Assembly: GCF_003576645.1 (NCBI RefSeq)
Contig: NC_044919.1
Coordinates: 15,268,534-15,332,533 of the forward strand
Reading direction: 5' to 3'
Source of the DNA: Ipomoea triloba
Lineage: Eukaryota > Streptophyta > Magnoliopsida > Solanales > Convolvulaceae
DNA length: 64,000 bases
Shown here: positions 13,984-25,740 of the stretch, in pieces
How positions within the stretch are numbered: position 1 is the first letter of the stretch
Layout: the number at the start of each line of letters is the position of its first letter
The notes under the pieces: model-generated
Seen by the model: the letters and a program-made list of their open reading frames with translations, nothing else
What the model was told of the DNA's origin: nothing
The model's database searches: none
Translations under genes and position numbers: made by a program

Positions 13984-16900
13984 TCAAGAACTGTATACGG
14001 GCGCCGGATCAGTAGCCCTCCTAATCCTGATCCATTGTTCACACAAAAGTAAACATCATTAGCAGTTATTGAGGTAGTAACTCATTTTACATTCACAAGT
14101 ATATGAATCTTAGGTGAGCCAGCATGTCTCTCAATTTGTTTTGCTATTTTCTCAGTTACATAGTCCACAGGTAGGGTCATGAGCCGGGCTTGTTATCATC
14201 ATAGTTGGAGCAGACGCCACTCCATGCAAGTTCATAACATTTCATGACATCATTATAGTACTTGCTTATCTAATACTGATGTTATTGGGTTTCACCCTTA
14301 TGGTTTAATATACATCAATTATTTATTACCCAAAAAAAATCATCTTATACTTCCTATCAGCTTCTATATTGCACATAAGAAAGACAGCTATAACAAGATA
14401 GCAGAAGATACTTATGCATACACACATTGGTGAAGAATGCACCAACCATGCTTTTAAGTTTAAAAATACATAATAAATTAGCTATATGTGTCTGTATCAT
14501 GGTGTGTTATACTCGAATGATGATTGCTTAGGCATTGGGCTGGTTTGCCATTCTAGTTACTTGGCGAACATCTAGTTTTTTCAGATTTAACTCATTTATG
14601 TTACCATCTTAAAGAAAAGGAGTATGCACTCAGTTTATCAGTTCCCTTGTATTATTTTATTTATTTCAACACCAGTATGGAACATGCTAATCCAAGGGAG
14701 GATTTGACAATTTGTACAATATAATTATCCTGAATATACTTTGAGTTTACAAAGCTCATTAACATTGAAAAACCAAGTGTTCAGCATCTGGAAAATTGGA
14801 AATTTTTCCACAAGAAAAATGGAAATGGAAAACATTTTTCCAAGATTTCCACAACTTTCTAAACCTGGAAAGTGGTTCTCCAAAATGGACAATGCAGATT
14901 AACAGAACCTCACCTTTTTTAACAGTGCACTGTTTTTTTCTTTCTTTCTTTCTTTTTTTTTTGGAAAAACAAAAACTTTCCAGTGGGACCCATGGCTCAT
15001 TAGAGAATGGAAATAGAAAATTGGAGATCAAAAAATGGAAAAAAAAAATAGTTAAAATTAAACAGGCAGGACATCTTTATTGACCAAACCGCTCCAACAC
15101 TAAACAAAAGCTTAAACTGATTCTACTACTTTTGACTAAGTGAAAAAGTGTGGCATCACCAATTACAAAACACAAATCAAACGATAATTGGAACTAATAA
15201 AGAACTCACCAATTGTCTTCTGACCATTTGCAGCCAACAGTATCTACTACATGCAAACTGTATGCATGCCTTGATTTTTCAGACTGATTCTCAAAGCTGT
15301 AAAAAAATATCGGTATGTTACAGAGTATAAACTCAAAGGTGCATATGGCAGAGATATAGTCAACAATCAATCCGGTTATTAGTGAACTTCTTACCTTTGG
15401 TGGATAAGATCACCATGGATGACAACCAAAGTGCCAGCTTTAACTTCAATAGGAACAAAATCTTTTTGGTCATAGAGTGGGGATGGGTTATCAAAATGAA
15501 CCCCATTCTCATCTCGAATGAATCTCCTCACAAGACCATCTAAAGAAATGAAAATAATTTTTATTTTTGATATGCAAAAACTATATTGCAATTTGTAAAA
15601 AATAAAAAAATAAATAAAAGAAGAAGCAATGATACTTTTATGAGACCCTGGAATAGCCCAAAGACAGCCATTTATAACTGTTGCATCCTCTAAAGCCAGC
15701 CACAACCCCGTGCAAGTTCGTGGCTCAGTATGCAGAAATGAGTTATCCTGGTGTGGCACTACTTCACCCCCAATACCTGGTTGCTGAAAAGGAAACTTGA
15801 AATGTCACTCAAGAAAGCTAGATGTCGTGCAAGGAATGAGGTATACTTAAGGAAATTATGTTAGTTCTGTAATTTATGCTAATTGAATATCAAGTGTGGA
15901 ATGAGGTGGTGATCAGACATATGTGCAGAAACCATTCCTTTGGTTCCTTTCTCTCCTTTGAATAGTTTCATACTCTCAAAGACCCAAAAAAAAGGGGGAA
16001 AAAAACAAAAACAAAAACAAAAGATTCAAATTATAAAAGAAAGAAAGAAACAGGAGGTTCTCTTAAAATTAAGACCAGAGGTATGAAAAACAAAAAATTA
16101 AAAATATTATTCTCTGTGCGTCCATGGAAACTATACATCACTCAATAAATCCTCTATAGAATTTCAATGCATGTGATGTGCTCATATGCGTGAGACACGC
16201 AAAATTTTCAGCCAATCCACAGGGAACTAGTCAGACTTCTTCCAGTTTTCTACATGAAAGATTTTGTAGCAAAACCAGGTAGAAATCAGTAAAAGCTGGT
16301 AAAAATAATTTAAAACTTGGTTGATTGAATCCTATGAAGAGTGAATATGAACAAAAGATTTCCAAAATATAGACCCTTTTAGAGACACTAATTTCAGTTA
16401 TTATAAAAAATTACTCTAGTAATATTTCTATTATTAATTTACTATTATACATATCAGGTGACAAATTAAAAAATAAAATAAAACCAACAAACAAAAATGA
16501 CACACAAAAGAAGAGCAAAGTACAGCATGAATAGCCTACAAATAATTGAAGCCACAGAGTAACAATAATAACATTAGTTACCCAAAGAGATTCAAATTTC
16601 ATTTTTCATAGTTCTTCAATTTTATCACCACTACCATTAATATGTGTCTTGGATGTGTTAGGACTTGCATGCCCCTTTTAAATTGTCGCAAAATGTTAAG
16701 ATGGGAACATTTTGGGGTCTGAAGCATTATTGTGTCTAGGATGGGTATGTGATCCTAAATTTGTTGTCTATGCTTTATAGGTTGAATCATGCCATGATTC
16801 ATCACCCTTAATGGTGTTGTCACTAATTTAGTAAGTCATCTCAAATCTCCAAGCTTCACGTGTTAGTCTCACATCCACCACATCTGTAGTTGGGGGATTT

Positions 16901-18069
16901 CCCAAAAAGTAATTTTTATCTAGATGTAGTGTAACTCAAGTGTTCGGATATGCAGGCATCTGCCTTACTGTGTTGGCCCTAATTTCTGCATCCTTCATAA
17001 CAGCAGTCGAGAGTTTGACTTAAAATATAATAAAATAAAATAAAATTAAGTACTGCTTATTTCCAGTGCAACATAACTGCTGCAATGTAATGTGGGAAAA
17101 GCAGCAATAGATAGTTTTGTCTTTCACAACATGCATTCCAGAATGCCAGTAAAAAAGGTACCTTGAATATGTACATGGATTGAATGACCACTGGCCTATT
17201 GTAACCCAAAGACTGGAGTAGGCCTGACATTCTCTCTGTACTAGAGAACTTCTTAAACACAGGATCAATTTCATCCAAAGCTGCCAAATTTCAGGCAATA
17301 AAATATCCAATTTAAGATATAAAATAAAAATAAACATTGGACAATGCTCTAGTAATTCAAGATCATATGGCTTAAATTATGATTAGAAGAGAGTCAAAAT
17401 GTTGAAAGTCTCAGACTCTCAGAATGTACATTATTAAACAATTCAGTAAGGGCGTTTCATTCAGGCATACCGTGACCAACTTTGTTTATTGAGAGATGCT
17501 TTGGCTGCTTTAAGTTGCCATCATCCCCAAATGCTTTCTCTGTAAATTATACAACTACCTTTTGAAAAACCCATCAGCCAAATCACAAGATACATACACA
17601 AAATAATCGACAACAAACCTTCAAAGAAAAATGAAACCTTATCAGCACTTTCAAAGAAGAAATTGTCACTCGTATGTTGCTGAAAAAAAGAAAAAAAAAA
17701 AATCAAAAAGAAAAGGGGAATTTCAGAATATTTTGAGTTGAGTTTTTGATATGGCGGTATTAATTAGTCGAGAATAAGAGTTGACCTGATTCCTGGTGGA
17801 GAAAATTGAGGCGGTGGAAGAGCAATCGAACGTATCTAGCAACTCCTCCATTCTCTTCCTCATCGAGTCTATCTCTTCTGCACTGGAAAACGATTCCAAC
17901 ACAAGATACCCTGAAAATAGTTCCACTCACTGCATTAGTTCCAATGCTAATTTACATGTAATTGTTTGCTTTACATACAGATATGTGTATATGCATATGA
18001 ACAGAGATGTTAACCTTGCGAATTGAAGAATTGGAGTTGATCTGAACTGAGACTTCCAAGGATTCCCAT
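13984..18069 (-). CDS. PAHX: Phytanoyl-CoA dioxygenase (phytanoyl-CoA 2-hydroxylase), 9 exons, 283 aa
   Basis: Fe(II)/2-oxoglutarate oxygenase of the PhyH family, expected to 2-hydroxylate phytanoyl-CoA in phytol and branched-chain fatty acid breakdown. Exons, 5' to 3' on the minus strand: 18069-18015, 17910-17786, 17679-17619, 17539-17471, 17280-17162, 15783-15636, 15539-15395, 15296-15210, 14026-13984; all junctions are GT-AG and the phases close at TGA. The iron-binding HxD is H154-Q-D156 (VPHQDNSF) and the distal His is H239 (GDLIHQ). R250 (SRHAYSLH) is the likely 2-oxoglutarate-binding Arg. The protein ends [15 protein letters not shown]. As I recall, its length equals that of the Arabidopsis PAHX protein. 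No clear C-terminal peroxisomal SKL-type signal is visible. Start is ATG in [11 protein letters not shown]. Introns 5 (about 1.4 kb) and 8 (about 1.2 kb) are the largest. Confidence 0.93.
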
Positions 18070-18296
18070 GTCTGCGGCCTTTCTCCTGATTTTGGTCAAG
18101 AAATGTATAACTTTATATACCAACTTGAGTGCTTTTATTTATGAGTTTTATCCTCCATTTTTTTCCTATGTGATATGCACAAAGTGTCAAATATACCTCC
18201 AAGCCAAAAATAGATTAGAAGATTGAATTACTTACTTCGACTTTTTATCCTTTAAGCAACCCACTTGACTGTTTTTTTTTTCAACTTTAGCTATAA
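18070..18296 (-). promoter_or_regulatory. Short proximal promoter of the dioxygenase gene
   Basis: Only about 227 bp separate the start codon from the first upstream MITE, so the core promoter and 5' UTR should lie here or inside the transposons beyond. The sequence tatataccaac near 18113 could be a TATA region on either strand; the transcription start is not determined. Confidence 0.35.
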
Positions 18297-18620
18297 GAGC
18301 ATCATTATCAATGGAGTTTTTTCGCTATATTTTAGCAATTTTTGTAAGTGTGATTAGAAAAGAGAAAATTAGAATGGATAGAAAAAAAAATTTGAAATAA
18401 CAAAAAAAATTAAAATGAAACTGTTGTCAGGCACGCCACTGCACGCGCCCGCTGGGCGCATTTGTGCTTTCCACGCACATTTGTGAAGCTAAGTTTAAAA
18501 ACATGTGGGTCACATTTTCTGAATAAACCCAAGCACTTGCAGATGAGTCTTCACCCCCTCTCTTCCCATGTGGCACTTTTTCTGCAATAACCCATATAAT
18601 AATCCCTGATAGGAGTGCTC
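18297..18620. mobile_element. PIF/Harbinger-type MITE, 324 bp
   Basis: Flanked by TAA (18294-18296 and 18621-18623). The left end gagcatcattatcaatgg pairs with gagcactcctatcaggg, the reverse complement of the right end. The interior carries a GC-rich gcacgcgcccgctgggcgc block. Non-coding. Confidence 0.72.
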
Positions 18621-18653
18621 TAATAGGCAAAATGAGAGCATTTTTTTATTGGG

Positions 18654-19193
18654 ATAAGGGTCCCTCAAAACTATACTCATTTGTGCAATTAGGTCTTTTA
18701 ACTTCAAAAAGTTCCAATTAAGCCTTTACACTTGTTATTTTAGAGCAAATAAATCCTCTGACATATTGGTGACCTGTTATTTCAGGTGAACTAAACTTCT
18801 GGCAAATTCTAATGAACCTCCGACCAAATTTCGGCGGGTAAAACAACACCGGAAAAGTTGCGTTTTGCCAGAGAGGTGACCCGCCTTCTCCGGCAATGTC
18901 GCCATCTCCAGTTCGACAGAGATGGAGACCAAAATGGTCTCCATCTCCGTTCGACGGAGATGGCGACACTGCCGGAGAAGGCGGGTTCTCCGGTAGAATG
19001 CGACTTTTTCGGTGTTGTTTTACTGGTCGGAGGTTTGCCGAAAGTTTAGTTGACCTGCAATAACAGGTGACAAATAGGTTAGAGGGCTTATTTGTTCCAA
19101 AATAACAAGTTTGATGGCCTAATTGGAGCTTTTTTAAGTTGAAGGGCCTAATTGCACAAATGAGTATAGTTTGAGAGTCTATCTGACCCTTAT
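18654..19193. mobile_element. Foldback element, ~540 bp, nearly all inverted repeat
   Basis: The left arm starts ataagggtccctcaaaacta and the right arm is its reverse complement. Complementarity continues inward through ttgtgcaattagg, gtgacctgttattt, aaaacaacacc, and ccttctccggcaatgtcgcc to a central ggagaccaaaatggtctcc. Each arm is about 260 bp. No convincing target duplication was found. ORFs within it are by-products of the palindrome. Confidence 0.85.
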
Positions 19194-19566
19194 CTCTATT
19201 TTATTTTATAAAACAAAACTTAATATTTATTAATACTTACATTTAAATAAATAATTAATATTTTTTTTATTAATTATTCTTTATAATAGTACAAATAAAG
19301 ATTAAAGAGAATTTAATTACAAAATATTATTTTTGCAGTATTTTTCATACATAAGCACATTAAAAAATAAAATTAAATTAAATGTGTGGGTTAAAATTTT
19401 TAAAAAAATAAATGAGGGGAAGAAATCCTACAATTTGATAAGAGAAGTGAAGGTATTAAAAGAATTTGATATATTTTTCTTAAAAAGTTTTTTTTTTTTT
19501 TTAAGTAGCTTTCTCAAATTAAGCACTTTTGGATTTGATGACGTTTTAATGGACCAAGCTGACCAC

Positions 19567-20383
19567 CAATCGTTATACCCTGCACCACGGTGCACATAGC
19601 AATGTGCACCACGTACGTAAACGACGTCGTTTCGATGTTAGTGGACGCGGACGCGAATGACTACAGGGAATTCATTATCTATAATACACATAATCATTAT
19701 CTAGAATACACAGAACGTTTGCCTAGAATACACAGAATGTTTGCCCAGAATACACAGAATATTGACACAAAATACACAGATGTTAGTGGACGCGGACGCG
19801 AATGACTCTAGGGAATTCATTATCTATAATACACATAATCATTATCTAGAATACACAGAACGTTTGCATAGAATACACAGAATGTTTGCCCAGAATACAC
19901 AGAATATTGACACAAAATACACAGAACTCATCCTCCTAATATTTGAATGCACAACCACATCACAACCTATGTTAATAACATGAATACACAGAATATTGAC
20001 ACAAAATACACAGAACTCATCCTCATAAACATTCGAATGCACAAACACATCACAACCTATGTTAATAACATGAATACACAAAATATTGACACAAAATACA
20101 CAGAACTCATCCTCCTAAACATTCGAATGCACAAACACATCACAACATGTGTTACTAACATGAATACACAGAACGGTTGCCTCGAATACACAGAACGGTT
20201 GCCTAGAATACACAAAATGATTGCCTGGAATACACAGAAATTAACATAAATACAGAAATCGACCGAAACGGGAAACGTAATTTCCAAAAAAAACGGACGG
20301 TTAATTTACAATACTCAAAACGACGTCGTTTACGTACGTGGTGCACATTACTATGTGCACCGTGGTGCACGGTATAATTTTCC
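19567..20383. mobile_element. Mutator-like element with 9-bp target duplication and internal minisatellite
   Basis: The 9-bp direct repeat gctgaccac flanks it (19558-19566 and 20384-20392). Terminal inverted repeats of ~60 bp share ttatacc, then gcaccacggtgcacata, then aatgtgcaccacgtacgtaa and acgacgtcgtt with one or two mismatches. The interior is tandem repeat: a 145-bp pair (gatgttagtggacgcgg at 19634 and 19779) and ~89-bp units marked by aactcatcctc at 19925, 20014 and 20104, all built on the short motif gaatacacagaa. No transposase ORF. Confidence 0.92.
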
Positions 20384-20547
20384 GCTGACCACAAAACCAT
20401 GTTGATGTGAGAAAATATGGAGAAAAAAATAATTTTATATTTGCGGGGCCTAACACCCTTCAAATAACACCGATGGGCTATAGTTGAATGCATAAAATAA
20501 CAAGAGATAAGCTTAGTGTCAATCTCCACTACTCAATTAGAGAAACT

Positions 20548-21120
20548 AGGGGTGGGCGTTTCGGGTTTTTTTCGGTTGCGGTTTTTCGGTTTAAAAATTT
20601 TAAACCATTCGGTTTAACATTAGAGTTTGGTTCGGTTTAAATCCCCAAATTTCAACGTTTCTTAATTTTCTGAACATACTATCACATTATCCATAACCAA
20701 AATCTAAACATTATATAACAAAATAAAAGTCCAAGCATACTACTAAGTACTAATTGTGAGGTAAAGAATAATTGCAGCAAACAACAAAAACGCAAAGTAG
20801 AGAACAAGCTATAAAAAAATCAAATAAAAAATTTAAGAGATATACCAGTGAGAATAGGAATTAAACGACAGACAGAACAGACATCAAGGGACTTAGATTT
20901 ACTTCTTTATTACTCCGTATTATTTTTATTATTGTTGTTGTTGTTGTTATTATTATTAAAACCTAAGAAAGTTCGGTTCGGTTCGGTTGTTAATCGAACT
21001 GTTCGGTTTACAAGAATCCCGAACCGTTCAATTTTTTATTACTAGTTCGATTCGGATCGATCGATCGGTCCGGTTAGTTCGGTTCGGTTCGGATAAATCG
21101 AACCGAATTGCCACCCCTAG
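20548..21120. mobile_element. hAT-type non-autonomous element, 573 bp
   Basis: Flanked by the 8-bp repeat gagaaact (20540-20547 and 21121-21128). The ends are aggggtggg on the left and gccacccctag on the right. Both subterminal regions are packed with gttcggtt motifs in inverted orientation (ttcggttt on the left, cggttcggtt and tcgaaccgaat on the right). An internal ttattattgttgttg microsatellite is present. No coding capacity. Confidence 0.85.
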
Positions 21121-21149
21121 GAGAAACTGAACAAAAAAGATTGACAGTT

Positions 21150-22110
21150 TAGTAGCTCTCTATGATGCCTTGTGATACTTGTGGAGTAAACCCCATGAGT
21201 TCAATTTTTCCATCTATTCGAGGTATGGTTGCACTAGTTGAGCAATTGGATTATTTAGATAATGGTGGAGGTTATCCCAAAATAATTCTTACAACACTTA
21301 TAAATCAAGTTGGAAGAACCACCCCAATATCTCTTGGGGAGGCAATAATCAACGTAGAAAAAATTTTCCACTAGGAGTTCAGTAACAAGTTCCATCAAAA
21401 GAGAAGAGGTCTAATTTTAAGGATATGCTAACTATATTTATGTAGTCCACTCTGGGTTTCGTGCAACAAACTCAAGAGTTCATGATGAAGCAAACTGATA
21501 ATAAGTTTTGTAAGACAAATGCCACTCTCAAAAGTCATGAAGACATACTTTATAATTTGGGTAACCAAGTTGGGTAGTTGGCAAAGACAATCTTAGAAGG
21601 GTTAAAGGAGAGCTTACTAAGCAACACTGAGATCAATCCGCATGAGTAGGTTCAAGCAATCACCTTCATAGTGGTAAGGAATTACGAACAAAGGAAAAAG
21701 AGTTTGAGAATCCTGTGGATGTCAATCGTGATGTTCCTCCACCAATTAAAGAAAATGATAAAGAGTCTGAGGCAAGGCTACCAGTAAGTGAGTATAAACT
21801 ACCTCTGCCTTATTTAAATTCCTTAAGCTTTTCAAGCAACTACACATCAATCTTCTTTTTGTTGAGGCTTTGGCATAGATGCTTAAATATGCTAAATAAA
21901 TTTCTAAAGGACTTGCTCATTAACAAGAGGAAGTTGGAGGAGCTTTCTGTAGTGACCATGAGTGACGAGCGCTCTGTAATACTACTCAACAAGATTTCAA
22001 AGAGAGTACAGTGAATGATCCAGTGAGTTTTACTTTGCATTGCTTTATTGGCAATTTTCATGTGGAAAAAGTTTTGGCTAATTTGGGTGCTAGTATTAAT
22101 TAGATTCCTT
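21150..22110 (+). pseudogene. Athila-type Ty3/gypsy gag-protease relic
   Basis: Degenerate plus-strand reading across several frames shows the plant Athila order: a coil region with LKSHEDILYNLGNQVG and LAKTI, then NTEINPHE and VQAITF, PPPIKE, FLKDLLINKRKLEELS (about 21901-21950), and finally NLGASIN at 22080-22100. That last block is the aspartic protease motif, with Asn where the catalytic Asp is expected. Multiple stops and shifts make it dead. Confidence 0.82.
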
Positions 22111-22294
22111 ATTTTTGGTTTGTTGTGTTTGTCAAAATTGATAAATTTTTCTTCCTTTCCCTTCATCTGGTGCAAACCCTTTATGGCTACTACATGAGTC
22201 GTCATTGATGTTCTGTGAAAGTCTAGACAGAAGAAGAGGAGGGGAGGGAAATAAACTTTTAGAGATATTTTAGATATTTTCACTTAACTAAGTT

Positions 22295-22542
22295 TTTTTT
22301 TGAATACTACTAACTCTATTACAATGCAGTATCTGTTCATAACTACTTTCTCAACCTATTGAAGCACAAGAGTCTCCACTGAGACTCGAACCCACCACCT
22401 CCCTATTGAAGCACAAGAGTCTCCACTGAGACTCGAACCCACCACCTCCCGTCCACTGAGACTCGAACCCACCACCTCCCTATTGAAGCACAAGAGTCTC
22501 CACTGAGACTCGAACCCACCACCTCCCGTATAAAGGGAAGGG
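22295..22542 (-). mobile_element. tRNA-related SINE with 17-bp target duplication
   Basis: The direct repeat tttcacttaactaagtt (22278-22294 and 22543-22559) flanks a unit that, read on the minus strand, contains Pol III B-box-like gggttcgagtctc and ends in poly(A) (the t-run from 22293). The B-box block appears four times (plus-strand gactcgaacc near 22383, 22429, 22459 and 22507) owing to internal duplication. No clear A box was found. Confidence 0.75.
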
Positions 22543-22559
22543 TTTCACTTAACTAAGTT

Positions 22560-22746
22560 AAGCTTTCAACATTTCCAAAAGGCAATGTTAGACTTCTTAA
22601 CTAAATACTCAAGATCAAAAGGTTGTGTAGTGAAAAATAAGTTTTGCTAAAACAAATAAATATGTGAGAGTAGATATGGTAGAAAGTAAGGTGCTGATAA
22701 AGTAAATGAGACAGAAGATTTTATAGTAGTTCGAATGTGATGTAAT
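22560..22746. other. LTR/UTR-like sequence, left of the hAT insertion
   Basis: Contains ttttatagtagttcgaatgt, which continues on the far side of the hAT element as acttttacttcactcttctcc. The same sequence style occurs at 12850-12900. No gene. Confidence 0.4.
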
Positions 22747-23160
22747 CACTATTGCAAAAATCCCCGCCTAGGCCGTCTAGGCACCTGTCAAGGCGCTAGG
22801 CGGTCCTAGACCGATGCGAATTGCTCGCTAGGCGTCCGCCTAGGTGGCCGGCCGCCTAGCGCCTAACTCGGCCAACTGGGCCGAGTTAGTAGCCGACTAG
22901 GCCGAATTTGGCCGAGTTAACTCGAGCGAGTCGGCCTTGTTAATTTTATTATTATATTTATATATATTTAAATTTATTTATTTATATAAGTAAGAGAAGT
23001 AAGAGATATATATATATATATAATATATAATATAATATATGACATACACCCACGCACATGAATTAATTTTTTTGTTTTTATAGGTCGCCGCCTAGGTACC
23101 GCTTAGGCGCTAGGCACTAGTCTACCGCCCGACTAGCGCCTAGCGCCTACTGCAACCATA
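22747..23160. mobile_element. hAT-type non-autonomous element, 414 bp
   Basis: Flanked by gatgtaat (22739-22746 and 23161-23168). Short inverted ends contain ttgca (cactattgcaaaaatcc on the left, tatggttgcagtagg as the reverse complement of the right). Subterminal GC-rich clusters repeat gcctagg, ggcgctaggc and gccgcctag in both orientations, with an AT-rich core and a (TA)n tract. Related to the intronic element at 5014-5322. Confidence 0.84.
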
Positions 23161-23168
23161 GATGTAAT

Positions 23169-24229
23169 ACTTTTACTTCACTCTTCTCCTAATGTCCATG
23201 AGAAATTCAGTATTACCACTTTCCTTTTACAATTACAATGAATGAAAGACCGAGTGCTATGATCACGAAGTTAGCATTAATCAACAGGTTTTCACAAGTA
23301 GCTCATGTTACTCTTCCTCTATTTACCCTCGGTAGAGATGCAACACTTCAACATAAAGGACAAAAGAAAACAATTCCATCTAAGAGAATTTGTGAAAATG
23401 ATCTAAATGAATCTCATTTAAGCTAGAGTCTCTTGAACTAGATGAATGACAAATATTAGTAGAAGTCTTGCTACTAATACTCATTCTATGTGCCCAAACT
23501 CATGCTACTCTCAATCATTTTTGCTTGCTGAAAACCTTTACTACTAAAAAATCTTGATTTACTGATGCAAGCCATATGCCACAAAAAGTTATTTTGCTTG
23601 TAAGAGTCTTGCTGATCGTAAAAACTCATGTTGTCACAAAGTCTTACTTTATGAACCTCTATTGTTGAGTAAAGCGTTGTTGTATGATGATGTTAGCAAA
23701 TACATTAGCCTAGAACTCTTGTGTTGTGAAGTTGTTCTGTATTATGTAGACTCTTGTTGTTGCCAACTTTTGCTACTTGTGACTTCAATGTGACGTCAAC
23801 GTCTAAGACTTGTTGTGTTAAATCATCCTTGTTTTTAACACTTGGGTGATTTTGTCCAAGCAAAATCTGATTATTAACATACAAAATTATAACATTTTTG
23901 GGGGGTCTAATATCTAGTCCATTGGTCTTTGACTCATCAAGATCTAATTACATTTTTTCTAATATTTTTTTATTTTTGATGATGCCAAAACCTATACTCA
24001 GTCTGTGAGTCATTGGCTGAAATTTCAACTTATGAAATTTACAAAACTTAAAATTTTATTTTTATTGATATTTCAACCCTTCATGAGTTTAACATCAAAC
24101 TTTTTCCATATTATTGTGTTTTCCTCAACCCTACTTTGACTTTACCAACTTTTTATTTTCTATATTATTGTGTTTTCCTCTCGTTAGTTTCACGAGCATT
24201 TTTCCTCTCGTTACTTTCACGAGCTTTTC
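23169..24229. other. Retroelement-like flank, no gene
   Basis: The right-hand continuation of the LTR-like sequence, followed by AT-rich DNA. The short ORF near 23238 shows no domain. No gene is supported here. Confidence 0.35.
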
Positions 24230-24525
24230 ATTTTCATTAGCATAAATCGTTTAGTTTGGTTTCGACAAGTGTTGATCTTATCCTGGGCGAGCAAAAAAGA
24301 ATGATGACGAAGACCCAGATCTTTGATGAAGCTTTAAACTCACTGAAGGAACATAGCTTCATAGTTATGAAATAGTCTGCGATTCAAATTTTCTATAGTA
24401 TAGTTAGAAAAGTTGTTTCTATGTCTGACTGTAAGGAATGGTTTACCATTTCATTGATCATTGATGAAAATGTTTTATGTTATGAATTAATGGAATAGCT
24501 ACGTTTTACCTTCAAAAAAAAAAAA
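24230..24525 (+). pseudogene. LINE 3' tail ending in poly(A)
   Basis: Plus-strand frames give SMSDCKEWFT and IIDENVLCYELME before a stop and an A tract (24516-24525). This resembles the C-terminal end of plant LINE ORF2 (RNase H tail followed by a ...W.. segment) and its poly(A) tail. 5'-truncated, as is usual for LINE insertions. Confidence 0.6.
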
Positions 24526-24681
24526 CATCAAACTTTTTCCTAAGTTTGATTTCATTAGATTTTTAATTAAATATTACCATAATTATATTTAGTAATTTAT
24601 CATATCTAAAATTCTTGCTTAAATAATATTAGTCATTTAATCATACCATAATTATTACTCAAATTATTTACTATACTTTTA

Positions 24682-25414
24682 CGAGGCGTTTGGTTGGAGG
24701 AAATGAATTAGATAAGAAAGGAATTGTAATTCCATGGGAAAAGAATAATGTGGAATAATATTGGATTTTAAATTCCAGTGTTTGATTTGCAAGAATAAAA
24801 TTACTGGAAATTTCAATTCCAATTTTGGTATACATGAGAATTGAAAAGGAATAAGTAGTATAAAGTCCATCATGCCCATTATTTTTATTGTTGTTGTTGT
24901 TGTTGTTGTTGACAATGCAAATTTTCATTGACTATTGCATAGAAATAAAGAATTCATTCGCTATTATAAACAAAGTTAACAATCACACAACTCACGTCAT
25001 TCACTATTGCATAGATCAAATTTAGGTAAATACGCTATATACACATATCAAATTTAAATACTTGAGAGTTTTGAGAAAACATACTCGATTAAGGTTGGAC
25101 TAGAATGATTATTGGTCAGGAACGTCGTTCTCTGTTGATAGTAGTCGAAGAATTATACATGCTATAATCTAGAAGGCATGTCATGTATCAATTTCAGGTT
25201 AACAAAGGGGAGAGGTAATTTTGCCTCAGTATTATCTTTTTTTTTCTTCCTAAAATACACGAAATTAAAATCTCAGGAGAACATGAGATTCTAATTCCAT
25301 TAAAATGAGGGAATTGCAATTCCGTTCAACCAAATGAAGAAATTTAGTTACTTTCGAAATTATGTGAGAATTAAGTGGAAATAGAATTGTAATTCCCTCC
25401 AGCCAAACATCCCG
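24682..25414. mobile_element. PIF/Harbinger-like element, 733 bp
   Basis: TTA flanks both sides (24679-24681 and 25415-25417). The left end cgaggcgtttggttggagg matches cgggatgtttggctggagg, the reverse complement of the right end, and gaattgtaattcc follows in both arms. No transposase. Confidence 0.8.
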
Positions 25415-25537
25415 TTAATATAATATAAATTCTACAACTATAAATTTAAAAAAGAAATTATACGCTATTATTTTTAAAAAATATTTTAACATTGAGTATT
25501 AATATTAGTATATATTTTTGTGAATTAAAAAATACTA

Positions 25538-25731
25538 CTCCCTATGTCCTATTATATCTGTCCTACTTACTATTTATTGGTCAAACCAATTCTTACTTTT
25601 TGTTTATTTTCTTTAGTATTTTTATTTATTTATTTTTAATTTCATTTTTTTGTGTTTAATAGTACTTTTAGTAGTTTCTAAATATATAAATTTTATATAC
25701 TAATGCTAAATTTAATATTATCAAAATTGAA
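25538..25731. mobile_element. Stowaway-like MITE, left part
   Basis: Starts ctccctatgtcctatta and is collinear with the complete element at 56299-56556 (tctgtcctacttactattta and ttggtcaaaccaattctt match its start; the aaaattgaattaaaaat stretch matches its late part). It is cut at 25740 by the Mutator-like element and resumes at 29160. Confidence 0.85.
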
Positions 25732-25740
25732 TTAAAAATA

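Noticed and set aside
13830..14042. ORF overlapping the last dioxygenase exon in another frame
   Set aside because: The splice-consistent frame gives the family C-terminus; this ORF does not.
18718..19049. Opposing ORFs in the foldback element
   Set aside because: Mirror products of the inverted arms.
19590..20287. Repetitive Asn/Thr/His and Cys/Val ORFs
   Set aside because: Translations of the aatacacagaa minisatellite in the Mutator-like element.
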